Source of the DNA: Streptosporangiales bacterium
GTDB lineage: Bacteria > Actinomycetota > Actinomycetes > Streptosporangiales > WHST01
Length of the DNA: 64,000 bases
Assembly (NCBI GenBank): GCA_009379955.1
Contig: WHST01000003.1
Location: 50,326 to 114,325 of the forward strand
Direction: 5' to 3'
The translations under genes and the position numbers were made by a program. The number at the start of each line of letters is the position of its first letter. Position 1 is the first letter of the stretch. Positions 43,864-51,792 of the stretch are shown here, in pieces. The notes under the pieces were generated by a model, which made no database searches, was not told the origin of the DNA, and saw only the letters and a program-made list of their open reading frames with translations.

Positions 43864-44703
43864 ATGAACTCCACCGCCGCCCAGCCGGGAACTCCTGACC
43901 GCAGCGGACGGCTGGGCGCGCGTGACATCACGCTCGGCTACGACCAGCGCCCGGTCATCACCGGACTCGACATCGACATCCTGCACGGCGGCGTCACCGC
44001 CATCGTCGGCCCCAACGCCTGCGGCAAGTCGACCCTGCTACGCGGCCTGGCCAGACTGCTGCACCCGATCGCGGGACACGTCGTCCTCGACGGCGAGGAC
44101 ATCCAGCGGCTTCCCACCCGGCTGGTGGCCCGCCGGCTCGGCCTGCTGCCCCAGACGTCGATAGCTCCCGAGGGCATCTCGGTGGCCGACCTGGTCGCGC
44201 GAGGACGGTTCCCGCACCAGGGTCTGATGCACCAGTGGTCACGCGCGGACGAGGAGGCGGTGATCGCAGCGATGACGGCGACGGGCGTGACGGAGCTGTC
44301 GGGGCGGCTGGTCGACGAGCTCTCCGGTGGTCAGCGGCAGCGCGTCTGGGTGGCGATGGTGCTGGCTCAGGACACCGAGCTGGTGTTGCTCGACGAGCCG
44401 ACGACGTTCCTCGACATCTCCCACCAGGTGGAGCTGCTTGACCTGTTGGTCGCACTGAACCGCGATCGCGGCCGCACGGTGGTCGCCGTGCTCCACGATC
44501 TCAACCACGCCTGCCGGTTCGCCGACCAGCTCGTGGTGATGCACGACGGCACCGTCGTCATCCAGGGCGACCCGGTCGACATCGTCACCGCCGAGCTGAT
44601 CGAGCACGTCTACGGACTGTCCTGCACGATCATCGACGACCCACTGACCGGCACGCCGCTGGTCATTCCTCGCCCGTCGAAGCACACCCGCATCCGCCGC
44701 TGA
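43864..44703 (+). CDS. Siderophore ABC transporter ATPase (FepC family)
   Basis: 279 residues. Walker A GPNACGKST, signature LSGGQRQR, Walker B LVLLDEPTTFLDI and the FepC-type HQVELLDLL and VLHDLNHACRF. Starts 34 bp after the permease stop. It converges with the binding-protein gene on the other strand. Confidence 0.9.
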   Translation: MNSTAAQPGTPDRSGRLGARDITLGYDQRPVITGLDIDILHGGVTAIVGPNACGKSTLLRGLARLLHPIAGHVVLDGEDIQRLPTRLVARRLGLLPQTSIAPEGISVADLVARGRFPHQGLMHQWSRADEEAVIAAMTATGVTELSGRLVDELSGGQRQRVWVAMVLAQDTELVLLDEPTTFLDISHQVELLDLLVALNRDRGRTVVAVLHDLNHACRFADQLVVMHDGTVVIQGDPVDIVTAELIEHVYGLSCTIIDDPLTGTPLVIPRPSKHTRIRR

Positions 44704-44725
44704 CGACCCCGCGCGTCCTCCCCGC

Positions 44726-45709
44726 TCAGCTGTTCGTCAGGTCGCCGACCGGCCTGCCGTTGACCGCGTTGGCGAGTTGCGGAACCAGCACGTCGAGAGC
44801 GTGCAGCAGTGCCTTCGGTCCGCTGTACGACAGCGCTCCGCTGAGATCGGAGTCGAACGAGGTGTAGAGGGCCCGGTCGTCCTTGACGACGTCCAGCCGG
44901 TTGAAGGCGAGCGAGGCGAGCATTTGCTTCTCGGTGGCGCCGTTGACGAACAGCACGTCCTCGTCGAGCAGCGAGAGCTTCTCCTCGCTGACATCACCCA
45001 CGGTGTCCTGGGCGGCGAAACCCAGGGCGTCGAAAAGGGTGCGCCGGGGGTCGCCCGCACCGATCAGGTAGTGGCCGCCGTCCTCGGGACCGAAGTCCAC
45101 GACCAGCACCTTGTCCGCGAACTCAGGGTTGGCCTTCACCGCCTCGTCGATCTTCGCCTCCACCTGGTCGACCAGGCGCCTGGCCTCGTCCGCCTTGCCG
45201 AGCGCCTTGCCGACGGTGAGCATCTGCACGTCCCAGGGCGTCTCCTCGTCCTTGTAGTCGTCCGATTGGATGACCGTCGGCGCGATCGTGGACAGCCGCT
45301 CGTAGGTCTTCTTGTCGATCGTCTCGTAGATCGCGAAGATGACGTCCGGCTTCTCCTTGGCGATCGCCTCGTAGTTGATCCCGTCGCCGCCGAGCGCCTT
45401 GACCCCCTTGCCGTCGGTCGCGTCCTGCACCCAGGAGAAGTCGTTGTACTCGTCGAACCACGCTCGGGTCGCCACCGGCACCACGCCCAGGGCGAGTACG
45501 AAGTCCTGGTCGTTCCACCCGACGGTCACCACCCGGTCGGCACCTTCGGGGACCTTCGTGGTGCCGAACTTGTGCGAGACGGAGATCGTGGCGACGCCCT
45601 TGTCGGACGCGTCGGAGGAGGAGCCACAGCCTGCCACCGCCAGGACCAGGGAGAGCCCCAGGACGAGAGCCGCGAGTCGGCGGACGGTGGTCGGGATGGA
45701 TCGGCGCAA
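44726..45709 (-). CDS. Iron-siderophore substrate-binding lipoprotein
   Basis: 327 residues. Signal peptide with lipobox AVAGC; a class III periplasmic-binding fold with the typical KVPEGADRVVTVGW and EAIAKEKPDVIFAIYE segments. The start is TTG at 45709, supported by GAGGGAG seven bases upstream; no better ATG or GTG is present. Divergent iron box at 45750. It completes the importer encoded convergently. Confidence 0.9.
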   Translation of the reverse strand: MRRSIPTTVRRLAALVLGLSLVLAVAGCGSSSDASDKGVATISVSHKFGTTKVPEGADRVVTVGWNDQDFVLALGVVPVATRAWFDEYNDFSWVQDATDGKGVKALGGDGINYEAIAKEKPDVIFAIYETIDKKTYERLSTIAPTVIQSDDYKDEETPWDVQMLTVGKALGKADEARRLVDQVEAKIDEAVKANPEFADKVLVVDFGPEDGGHYLIGAGDPRRTLFDALGFAAQDTVGDVSEEKLSLLDEDVLFVNGATEKQMLASLAFNRLDVVKDDRALYTSFDSDLSGALSYSGPKALLHALDVLVPQLANAVNGRPVGDLTNS

Positions 45710-45749
45710 CGGACGCTCCCTCGCATGGGCGGTACAGGCACGGCCAAGA

Positions 45750-45768
45750 TTAGCTTAGGCTACCCTAA
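45750..45768. promoter_or_regulatory. IdeR/DtxR iron box of the binding-protein gene
   Basis: TTAGCTTAGGCTACCCTAA matches 17 of 19 positions of the consensus TTAGGTTAGGCTAACCTAA. It lies about 41 bp upstream of the TTG start of the siderophore-binding protein gene, so both halves of the transporter appear iron-repressed. Confidence 0.85.
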
Positions 45769-45827
45769 TTCTCGCCGCGAACGCCGCGCGTTCGTGCGCG
45801 CGTGCCCATGGTTCCGAACAATGCATG

Positions 45828-45859
45828 CCTGGGTGGAGCTGAGGGGATTTGAACCCCTG
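45828..45859 (-). repeat. Distal attachment-site repeat (tRNA-Ala 3' fragment)
   Basis: 32 bases identical to 49977-50008, covering the T arm, acceptor 3' strand and immediate downstream bases of tRNA-Ala. No D or anticodon arm is present, so it is not a functional tRNA. Confidence 0.85.
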
Positions 45860-46007
45860 GAAGCGAGTCCTCAGCCTCGACGTGAACGTTCCGACGACCG
45901 AGCAAACGTGCCTCGCGGCGATGCGATGGGAGTGTTACCGCCAACTTCGTGGCAGGACCTGTGGGGTGGTTGTCCGGTCGCCCATGGGTCGCCGCGCCGG
46001 CTGTGGG

Positions 46008-46901
46008 CTAGATGCGGTGGTCTATGAGGGCGTCGGCGGTGAGGCGTTGGGCGCGCTCGGCTCGCTCGGGTTGGGCGAGGGTGATGCTTACCCGGAGGGC
46101 GTCGAGGATGGCGAGGTGGACCAGCCGGCTGGTCATTGCTTCCACTTGGTGGTGGGTTTCGGCGGAGCCAGCGATGAGCGCGAGGTCGCACAGCTCGGTG
46201 AGTGGCGAGCGGGCGAAGCTGGTGATCGCGATGCAGGTAGCGCCGGCGGTGCGTGCGGCTCGCATGGTGGTGAGGGTTTCTCGCGTCTGTCCGGTGTGGC
46301 TGATGGCGAGAGCGACGGTGTCTGCTCCGGCGAGTTGGGCCATGACGTGTTGCATGTGGGTGTCGGCGGTGGTCTCGGCGTGGATGCCGACGCTGCGGAA
46401 CCGGTACGCGGCGTCCTGTGCCAGTGGCGCGGACGTGCCGACGCCTACAAGCAGGAGGTGTGTGGCCTTGCCGATAGCGTCGACCGCACGGTTGAAGGTT
46501 GCCGGGGTGACGGCGCGGGTGGCTTCAGTCAAAGCCGTGGCGCTGACATTGAGGACTGCGGCGAGCGCGGCGGCGGGTGGGTCGCTGGCGGTGACGTCCT
46601 GGATGGGAGTGGCCGGCGTGTGTGGGCCGTCGGCGGCGAGTCGGAGCTTGAGGTCCTGGAAGCCGCGTAGCTCGAGGTCGTCCTGGCAGAACCGTACGAC
46701 GCTGCCGACCGAGGTGTTGCTGCGGGCAGCGACGTCGGTGACGGTGAGCTGCACGACGGCGGATGGGTCGGCGAGGATGACCTGGCCGATGCGCTGCGCG
46801 GTGGCTGACAGGTTCGGTAGCAGCGCGCGCAGTCGTCCACTGATCGACTCCCGTCCGTCCTCGGCGCGGTCAGCTGCCACTTCGCCTGCTTGGGTGTTCA
46901 T
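46008..46901 (-). CDS. MurR/RpiR-family transcriptional regulator
   Basis: 297 residues. The N-terminal RpiR-type HTH is around residues 25-95 (RIGQVILADPSAVVQLTVTDVAARSNTSVGSVVRFCQ, in part). The C-terminal SIS sugar-phosphate-binding domain is around 130-260 (LLVGVGTSAPLAQDAAYRF; ISHTGQTRETL). It controls sugar-phosphate-linked genes in other bacteria. Divergent from the MetE/YmdB-like fusion, which is its most likely target. The sequence at 45860-46007, between the att repeat and this gene, holds nothing I recognise. Confidence 0.85.
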   Translation of the reverse strand: MNTQAGEVAADRAEDGRESISGRLRALLPNLSATAQRIGQVILADPSAVVQLTVTDVAARSNTSVGSVVRFCQDDLELRGFQDLKLRLAADGPHTPATPIQDVTASDPPAAALAAVLNVSATALTEATRAVTPATFNRAVDAIGKATHLLLVGVGTSAPLAQDAAYRFRSVGIHAETTADTHMQHVMAQLAGADTVALAISHTGQTRETLTTMRAARTAGATCIAITSFARSPLTELCDLALIAGSAETHHQVEAMTSRLVHLAILDALRVSITLAQPERAERAQRLTADALIDHRI

Positions 46902-46920
46902 GAGGCGAGAATAGGCAGGC

Positions 46921-46934
46921 TGGAACGCATTTCA
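46921..46934. promoter_or_regulatory. Putative RpiR operator
   Basis: TGGAACGCATTTCA is an imperfect palindrome (TGGAA ... TTTCA) 20 bp upstream of the RpiR start, in the divergent gap to the fusion gene. GAAA/TTTC-type dyads are common RpiR sites. Low certainty. Confidence 0.35.
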
Positions 46935-47023
46935 ACGGTAGAGCCATTCACGGGATGGATGTTCTATCCGTGTTCACCTTCGCTTCCGGTTGGTGTTTCC
47001 GCGGCGGGGTTACCGTCGCCGGC

Positions 47024-49066
47024 ATGAGAACCAGTGACCAGCAAGGGATCCGCACCACTCATACCGGCAGCCTGCCCCGACCGCCGGCACTCGCCGAAGC
47101 GATGGTGGACAGGGAACGAGGCGTCGCTGACGACGCGACACTGGCGACGCTGCCGGAGCTCGTCAGGGACGCCACCGAGGGCGTCTTGCGTCAGCAGGGA
47201 GAGGTCGGCCTGCATGTGGGCAGTGACGGCGAACAGGGCAAGATCGGGTACGCGACCTACGTCAAGGAGCGCCTCTGCGGCTTCGACGGCGAAGCGGGCG
47301 TACTGTCGCTGGCCGATCTCGATGACTACCCGGAGATCACCGAGCAAGCGCTGGACGGCCTGGTGACCACCACCCCGTCGTGCACCGGCCCAGTTCGGTA
47401 CATCGGACGCGACGAGCTACACCGGGACCTGACCGAGCTCCGGGCAGCCGTCGACGACGTCGGGGCCGCCGGTCCTGAGGAAGTGTTCGTGCCCGCCGCG
47501 TCGCCCGGTGTCATCGCGATCTACCTCGCCGACCAGCACTACGGCTCACACGACGCGTACCTCGGCGCACTTGCCGATGCCATGCGCACCGAGTACGAAG
47601 CCATCGTCGCTGCGGGATTCTTGCTGCAGATCGACTGTCCCGATCTCGCGATGGGCCGGCGCGCCCAGTATGCCGACGCCTCGGTCGAGGAGTTCCGCGC
47701 CGCGATCGCCGGGCATGTCGAGGCGCTGAACGCGGCGACCGCGGGTATCGATCCGGACCGGATGCGGATGCACCTGTGCTGGGGGAACTACGAGGCGCCC
47801 CACCACCGCGACGTCGACCTCGCGGACATCGTCGACGTCGTCATGCGCGCCCGTCCCCGCACCGTCCTGCTGGAAGCGGCAAACCCGCGGCACGCCCACG
47901 AGTGGCGCGTCTTCGAAGACCACCCACTGCCCGAGGACAAGGTCCTCGTCCCTGGCGTCATCGATACCTGCACCAACTACGTCGAGCACCCGGACCTCGT
48001 CGCCGAGCGGATCGTCCGCTACGCCGACACCGTTGGCATGGAACGCGTCATCGCCGGCACCGACTGCGGCTTCTCTACGTTCGCCACGTTCCACCCTGTG
48101 CTGCCAAGGATCACCTGGGCGAAGCTCGCCTCGCTCACCGAGGGAGCCCACCGCGCACCTCACCGATCGACAGGTAGCGCCGGCATGAGCGCAGCGGAAC
48201 CGATGCGGATCCTCGCCGTCGGCGACATCGTCGGCCCTGAGACCGCCTCCTGGCTCGCTGCACAGCTGCCTGCCTTGCGTGAGCAACACCAGCTGGACTG
48301 GGTCGTCGTCAACGCGGAGAACTGCGCCGTCACCGGCCCATCCCCGATGACCGGCTTCGGCATGACTCCCGCGATCGTCGACGAACTCCTCGCCGCCGGC
48401 GTCGACGTCATCACCGGCGGCAACCACTCCTGGGACGGCCCGCACGTTGACGACGTCCTCAGCTACGAGCGAGTGGTGCGTCCCGCCAACCTCGAGGAGG
48501 CCCGCGGCCGCGGCGCTGTCAGCGTCGGCGCCGGCGCTCGGCAGCTGACCGTCCTCAACCTACTCAGCCCCACCGCCGCCCTCCCCGGGATGAAGGCGCC
48601 CCAACCCCAGCCGCTGTGGCCCTCGTGGACCGACATCCGCCACACCCTCGACCTCCCAGGCGTCGTCCTCATCGACCTGCACGGCGAGTCGGCCTGGGAA
48701 AAGGCGTCCTTCGCCAGCGCCATCGACGGCGACGTCACCGCTGTCGTCGGCACCCACACCCACGACCCCACCCTGCGCGGACACATCCTCCCCAACGGCA
48801 CCGGCTACGTCACCGAACTCGGCATGACCGGCAGACTTGGCTTCACCGGCGGCGGCTTCGACCCCGCCCACTTCGCCGCCCGGCTACGTGGTGAAGACAT
48901 CACCACACTGCCGCCGTACCAACTCGCAACCGGACCGATGAGCCTCGGCGCAGTCATGATCGACACAGATCCAGCCGGAAGGACGTTGACGATCACCCGG
49001 GTGCACGAAGCAGACAGAGCCGCGGCCATATCGTCCGCCTGCGCCGATACCGAGCTTCAGCGCTAG
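47024..49066 (+). CDS. Fusion of cobalamin-independent methionine synthase-like domain and YmdB-like phosphodiesterase
   Basis: 680 residues in one uninterrupted frame. Residues ~1-375 match the MetE C-terminal/methionine synthase II family: THTGSLPRP, VGSDGEQGKIGY, and Zn ligands His249, Cys251 (MHLCWGNYE) and Cys347 (AGTDCGFS). After a ~15-residue linker, residues ~393-680 match the YmdB metallophosphoesterase family with a full ligand set: Asp400 (VGDIVG), Glu431/Asn432 (NAENC), Asn466-His467 (GGNHSWD), His552 (DLHGES), His577 and His579 (GTHTH). Known YmdB proteins hydrolyse 2',3'-cyclic nucleotides and stand alone. ATG codons at 48185 and 48203 could allow internal initiation. The stop codon lies in one of the 24-bp repeats. 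Confidence 0.8.
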   Translation: MRTSDQQGIRTTHTGSLPRPPALAEAMVDRERGVADDATLATLPELVRDATEGVLRQQGEVGLHVGSDGEQGKIGYATYVKERLCGFDGEAGVLSLADLDDYPEITEQALDGLVTTTPSCTGPVRYIGRDELHRDLTELRAAVDDVGAAGPEEVFVPAASPGVIAIYLADQHYGSHDAYLGALADAMRTEYEAIVAAGFLLQIDCPDLAMGRRAQYADASVEEFRAAIAGHVEALNAATAGIDPDRMRMHLCWGNYEAPHHRDVDLADIVDVVMRARPRTVLLEAANPRHAHEWRVFEDHPLPEDKVLVPGVIDTCTNYVEHPDLVAERIVRYADTVGMERVIAGTDCGFSTFATFHPVLPRITWAKLASLTEGAHRAPHRSTGSAGMSAAEPMRILAVGDIVGPETASWLAAQLPALREQHQLDWVVVNAENCAVTGPSPMTGFGMTPAIVDELLAAGVDVITGGNHSWDGPHVDDVLSYERVVRPANLEEARGRGAVSVGAGARQLTVLNLLSPTAALPGMKAPQPQPLWPSWTDIRHTLDLPGVVLIDLHGESAWEKASFASAIDGDVTAVVGTHTHDPTLRGHILPNGTGYVTELGMTGRLGFTGGGFDPAHFAARLRGEDITTLPPYQLATGPMSLGAVMIDTDPAGRTLTITRVHEADRAAAISSACADTELQR

Positions 49067-49086
49067 GGCGTGTTGCTAAACCCGTG
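49063..49086. repeat. 24-bp direct repeat, copy 1
   Basis: Identical to 49839-49862 (CTAGGGCGTGTTGC...ACCCGTG). It overlaps the TAG stop of the fusion gene. The GGGCGTGTTGC opening resembles insertion-sequence terminal repeats. The following 98 bp to 49184 hold no gene that I recognise. Confidence 0.8.
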
Positions 49087-49184
49087 GATAGGGCTCGCGG
49101 GTGAGGATCGGGATGTGTTGCGTGAGGTGATCTCGAGTCAGTAGGGGAAAGTCTCACGACACCTCTGCCCGCAGGCTGCTTGAT

Positions 49185-49814
49185 TCAGCCGGGGGCGTTC
49201 ACCCTCGCCTGTGTCCCGGCGTCCTGCACGGGCACGGAGTGCGTGGCGACGATCCCGACGTCCCGCGGCGGCGCGTAGCGCAGGGGAGAGGCGACGAAGA
49301 TCCCGCTCGCGAGCAGGGCGAGCACGGTCCCGATCGAGCAGACCCGCATCATGACCGTGGCGGTCCTCGCCTGGAGCCTGCGGCGTGCCAGGGCGAGCAG
49401 GCCGATCCCGGCCAGACCTCCGGCGGTGTTGACGACGAGGTCGGTGACGTCGGAGCTCCCGACAGCCAGGACGTACTGGGCGACCTCCAGGACCAGGCTC
49501 GCCCCGGCGACCGCGCCCGCGGCCTTCCACCACGGCCACGACGGCGCGAGGAGGCCGAGGTAGAGGCCGAAGGGGACGAAGAGCACGATGTTCGCGACGA
49601 CCTCGAAGGGTGCGCTGGCACCGGCCCCGGCACTGGGTGCGAACGGGACGAGCTTGATCTGGCGCAGCGCGCCCCCGCCGACGTACGGCACCTCGAGCTT
49701 CCACAGCGCGATCCAGGCCAGCAGGACGAGGTAGACCACGACCAGCACGACCAGCAGGACGCGCCCGCCCTCTCGGGACGGCATCTTCTCCAAGGCAGAC
49801 ACACCAGGCTCCAC
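49185..49814 (-). CDS. VanZ-family membrane protein
   Basis: Up to 209 residues, about five membrane segments. VanZ-like features: IKLVPFAP near TM1, ANIVLFVPFGLYLGLL, LVLEVAQYVLAVGSSDVTDLVVNTAGGLAGI (in part). Members include the teicoplanin-resistance protein VanZ, but most are of unknown function. GTG at 49814 is used; ATG at 49784 with GGAG just upstream is an alternative. Flanked by 24-bp direct repeats inside the island. Confidence 0.85.
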   Translation of the reverse strand: MEPGVSALEKMPSREGGRVLLVVLVVVYLVLLAWIALWKLEVPYVGGGALRQIKLVPFAPSAGAGASAPFEVVANIVLFVPFGLYLGLLAPSWPWWKAAGAVAGASLVLEVAQYVLAVGSSDVTDLVVNTAGGLAGIGLLALARRRLQARTATVMMRVCSIGTVLALLASGIFVASPLRYAPPRDVGIVATHSVPVQDAGTQARVNAPG

Positions 49815-49838
49815 GACGAGCGACAGCGACCCTCAACC

Positions 49839-49862
49839 CTAGGGCGTGTTGCTAAACCCGTG
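49839..49862. repeat. 24-bp direct repeat, copy 2
   Basis: Exact copy of 49063-49086. Together they bracket the VanZ gene, as if it were carried in by a transposition or recombination event. Confidence 0.8.
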
Positions 49863-49919
49863 TGGGACAGCCGGGTCCGACAGTCATTCGCTGACTTTTC
49901 GCTGACTGATCAGGGAAAC

Positions 49920-49949
49920 GGCGCCTCCGTCGTGCGTGACGAGGGCGCC
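49920..49949. terminator. Putative terminator downstream of tRNA-Ala
   Basis: GGCGCC (49920-49925) pairs with GGCGCC (49944-49949), with further CGTC/GACG pairing inside. It lies 34-63 bases beyond the tRNA 3' end on the minus strand. Because of the island, this sequence was imported with the element. Confidence 0.4.
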
Positions 49950-49976
49950 GAATAGTGCCGCTGACCTGCGGTCGAA

Positions 49977-50008
49977 CCTGGGTGGAGCTGAGGGGATTTG
50001 AACCCCTG
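49977..50008 (-). repeat. Proximal attachment-site repeat inside tRNA-Ala
   Basis: 32 bases that include the tRNA-Ala 3' end and are duplicated at 45828-45859. Marks the tRNA-side junction of the island. Confidence 0.85.
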
Positions 50009-50056
50009 ACCCCCTCGATGCGAACGAGGTGCGCTACCGGACTGCGCTACAGCCCC
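49983..50056 (-). tRNA. tRNA-Ala (anticodon CGC)
   Basis: A 74-nt cloverleaf on the minus strand. The 7-bp acceptor stem includes the G3-U70 wobble pair that is the alanine identity element. D arm GCGC/GCGC, anticodon stem CCTCG/CGAGG with loop TTCGCAT (anticodon CGC, codon GCG), T arm AGGGG/CCCCT with TTCAAAT. CCA is not encoded. The 3' part serves as the island attachment site. Confidence 0.95.
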
Positions 50057-50130
50057 AGATGATGAGTGAAGACGCAGGAAAGGCTAGCAAACGCCTCCGC
50101 GGTGTCGCGAAGCAGTTGTCCGACGTACGG

Positions 50131-50228
50131 CCCCGGGGTGGGTCCTGGACCCCCCGAACGCCCAGGACCCACCCCGGGGACCGTGGTCGGTGGTGTTCCT
50201 GGTGCCCCTGAAGACCAGGAACACCACC
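50131..50228. terminator. Two large tandem hairpins after glpR
   Basis: First: a perfect 18-bp stem (50131-50148 / 50162-50179, arm CCCCGGGGTGGGTCCTGG) with a 13-nt loop. Second: a perfect 15-bp stem (50189-50203 / 50214-50228) with a 10-nt loop. They lie between the minus-strand glpR gene and the tRNA-Ala gene and probably end the glp operon transcript. Confidence 0.75.
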
Positions 50229-50240
50229 GGTATCCGCCGC

Positions 50241-51005
50241 TCAACCCCCCACGGCGCGGCGGATGTCGTGGACCGTCGCCTCGTCGGCGGGCACGGTCTG
50301 GTCGTCGTAGTCCTCGACGGACACGGTTGTCTCGTAGGCGCGCTGCGCGACGGGAGCGGTGAGGTACGTCGGCAGCGGCACCTCCTGCGGGTGCCACGGC
50401 TCGGGGGCGTGCTGGTCGAACAGCGCGCCTCGGTCGACCAGGCGCATGCCGGGCGCGACGCGGCGGGCGCGGTACGCACCGACCGACGGCGTATCGATGC
50501 CCGACTCGACGGCGGTGGACGTGCGGGCGTACGCGGCACGGCGGGCACGCTCGTCGCGGCGGCGGCGGGCGTGCTCGGCGACGAGGAGGCGACGGGTGTG
50601 CACCACGTACAGCGGGAGCAGCAGCGCGGGCGCGCCGACCGACCACCAGGGCACGAGCCCGTACGCCACGACCCCGGCCGTGACGCCGACGGCGAGGAGC
50701 AGGAGGCCGAGGATCGCCCGGCGCCGGCGGACGGTGCGACGGGCGCGGGCGTCCGGCTCGTACGACCGTTTGGTGGAGTTGTCAGTGGCAGGCGCAGCTA
50801 GAGGAACGTCTGGCACTGACACGTCGGCGGAACCGCGGCGTCGCCGCAGCACGCGGCCGTGCGTCTCGTCGGCCTTGGCGCGACGGGTCGCGTCGTCGGC
50901 CGTGGACGGGTCCGCGGGCGCACTGTCGTGCGTCCGCAGCCAGCGGGGCACCAGGACGATGGCCCACACGGCGACGATGACCAGGTAGATGATCGCGCCG
51001 CCCAT
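50241..51005 (-). CDS. glpR: GlpR/SepX-like divisome membrane protein
   Basis: 254 residues. An N-terminal membrane helix followed by VPRWLRTHD (characteristic of GlpR/SepX), a charged disordered region, then two adjacent helices (around residues 95-140). In corynebacteria and streptomycetes this protein is the membrane receptor for the MoeA-like Glp protein and helps organise the cell-division machinery. The MGGAII start at 51005 is preferred to GTG 51029. Its gene lies in the same operon as glp, which supports the call. Confidence 0.8.
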   Translation of the reverse strand: MGGAIIYLVIVAVWAIVLVPRWLRTHDSAPADPSTADDATRRAKADETHGRVLRRRRGSADVSVPDVPLAAPATDNSTKRSYEPDARARRTVRRRRAILGLLLLAVGVTAGVVAYGLVPWWSVGAPALLLPLYVVHTRRLLVAEHARRRRDERARRAAYARTSTAVESGIDTPSVGAYRARRVAPGMRLVDRGALFDQHAPEPWHPQEVPLPTYLTAPVAQRAYETTVSVEDYDDQTVPADEATVHDIRRAVGG

Positions 51006-51166
51006 GTCAGCGTCCCGGCACCGTTGCACCGGGGTCCGCGAGCGGCCCGGTGGGGAAGGAACGGCATCCGGTCACATCCGCAGGTTAGGTGCCGGCGGAA
51101 CGGAAGTGATGCATTGCAACCGGTGTGTCGGAAGTTACTAGTGTGACTAGAGTCCGATTTGCCCTG

Positions 51167-51787
51167 TCACGCGGAAGGCTCCTCCCGCTTGCGCGCGTGC
51201 CAGCGACGCAGCACGCCGTTCGGGGCGTCCTCGACCGTCAGCGCGTAGCAGAGGTGGTCGCACCACTCGCCGTTGATGTGCAGGTAGCGCCGCCGCAGGC
51301 CCTCCTCGCGGAAGCCGAGCTTCTCCACGACGCGCCTGCTCCGGTCGTTCTCCGGACGGATGTTCGCCTCGAGCCGGTGCAGGCCGACGACGCCGAAGCA
51401 GTGGTCGACGGCCATCGCCAGGGCGGTCGGGATGACTCCGCGCCCGGCGAACCGCTGGTCGACCCAGTACCCGGCCTGCCCGCCGCACGCCGAGCCCCAG
51501 ACGATGCTGCCGATCGTGAGCTGGCCCGCGAACTCGCCGTCGTACGTGACCACCCACGGCAGCGACTGGCCGCGCTTGGCCTCGCGCAGGAGCATCCGCG
51601 CGAGAGTCGCATAGCCGGCGCGGCCGGAGTCGAGGACAGGCCCGCCGGGCAATGTCGCCTCCCAGGGCGAGAGCCAGCTGTCGTTGCGCAGCCGTACCTC
51701 GCGCCAGACCTTGGCGTCGCGGACGCGCAGCGGCCGGAGACCGACAGGACCGTCGGCCAGGTCGGCCAGCCACGCACGCATGTCCAT
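51167..51787 (-). CDS. RimJ/RimL-type GNAT N-acetyltransferase
   Basis: 206 residues. GNAT fold with QAGYWVDQRFAGRGVIPTAL (acetyl-CoA-binding motif, in part) and the RimJ-like HRLEANIRPENDRSRRVVEKLGF. Members acetylate protein N-termini, for example ribosomal S5. ATG at 51787 (MDMRAW) lies five bases after the moaC stop; ATG at 51781 is also possible. The 161 bp between this gene and glpR hold a CTAG-N5-CTAG dyad (51138-51150). Confidence 0.85.
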   Translation of the reverse strand: MDMRAWLADLADGPVGLRPLRVRDAKVWREVRLRNDSWLSPWEATLPGGPVLDSGRAGYATLARMLLREAKRGQSLPWVVTYDGEFAGQLTIGSIVWGSACGGQAGYWVDQRFAGRGVIPTALAMAVDHCFGVVGLHRLEANIRPENDRSRRVVEKLGFREEGLRRRYLHINGEWCDHLCYALTVEDAPNGVLRRWHARKREEPSA

Positions 51788-51792
51788 GGCGT

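Larger units (their letters stand above)
45828..50008. mobile_element. Genomic island in the tRNA-Ala(CGC) 3' end
   Basis: A 32-bp segment at the 3' end of the intact tRNA-Ala gene (49977-50008) is repeated exactly at 45828-45859, in the same orientation and without the rest of the tRNA. This is the signature of site-specific integration into a tRNA gene. The ~4.15 kb between holds an RpiR regulator, the methionine synthase/YmdB-like fusion, a VanZ gene and a pair of 24-bp repeats. No integrase or excisionase is present, so the element is a relic or depends on an enzyme encoded elsewhere. Confidence 0.75.

Noticed and set aside
45828..45859. Second tRNA-Ala gene
   Set aside because: Only the 3' T-arm and acceptor portion is present, followed by unrelated sequence; it is an attachment-site duplicate.
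45828..50008. Complete integrative element with its own integrase
   Set aside because: No tyrosine or serine recombinase frame could be found between the repeats, in either orientation.
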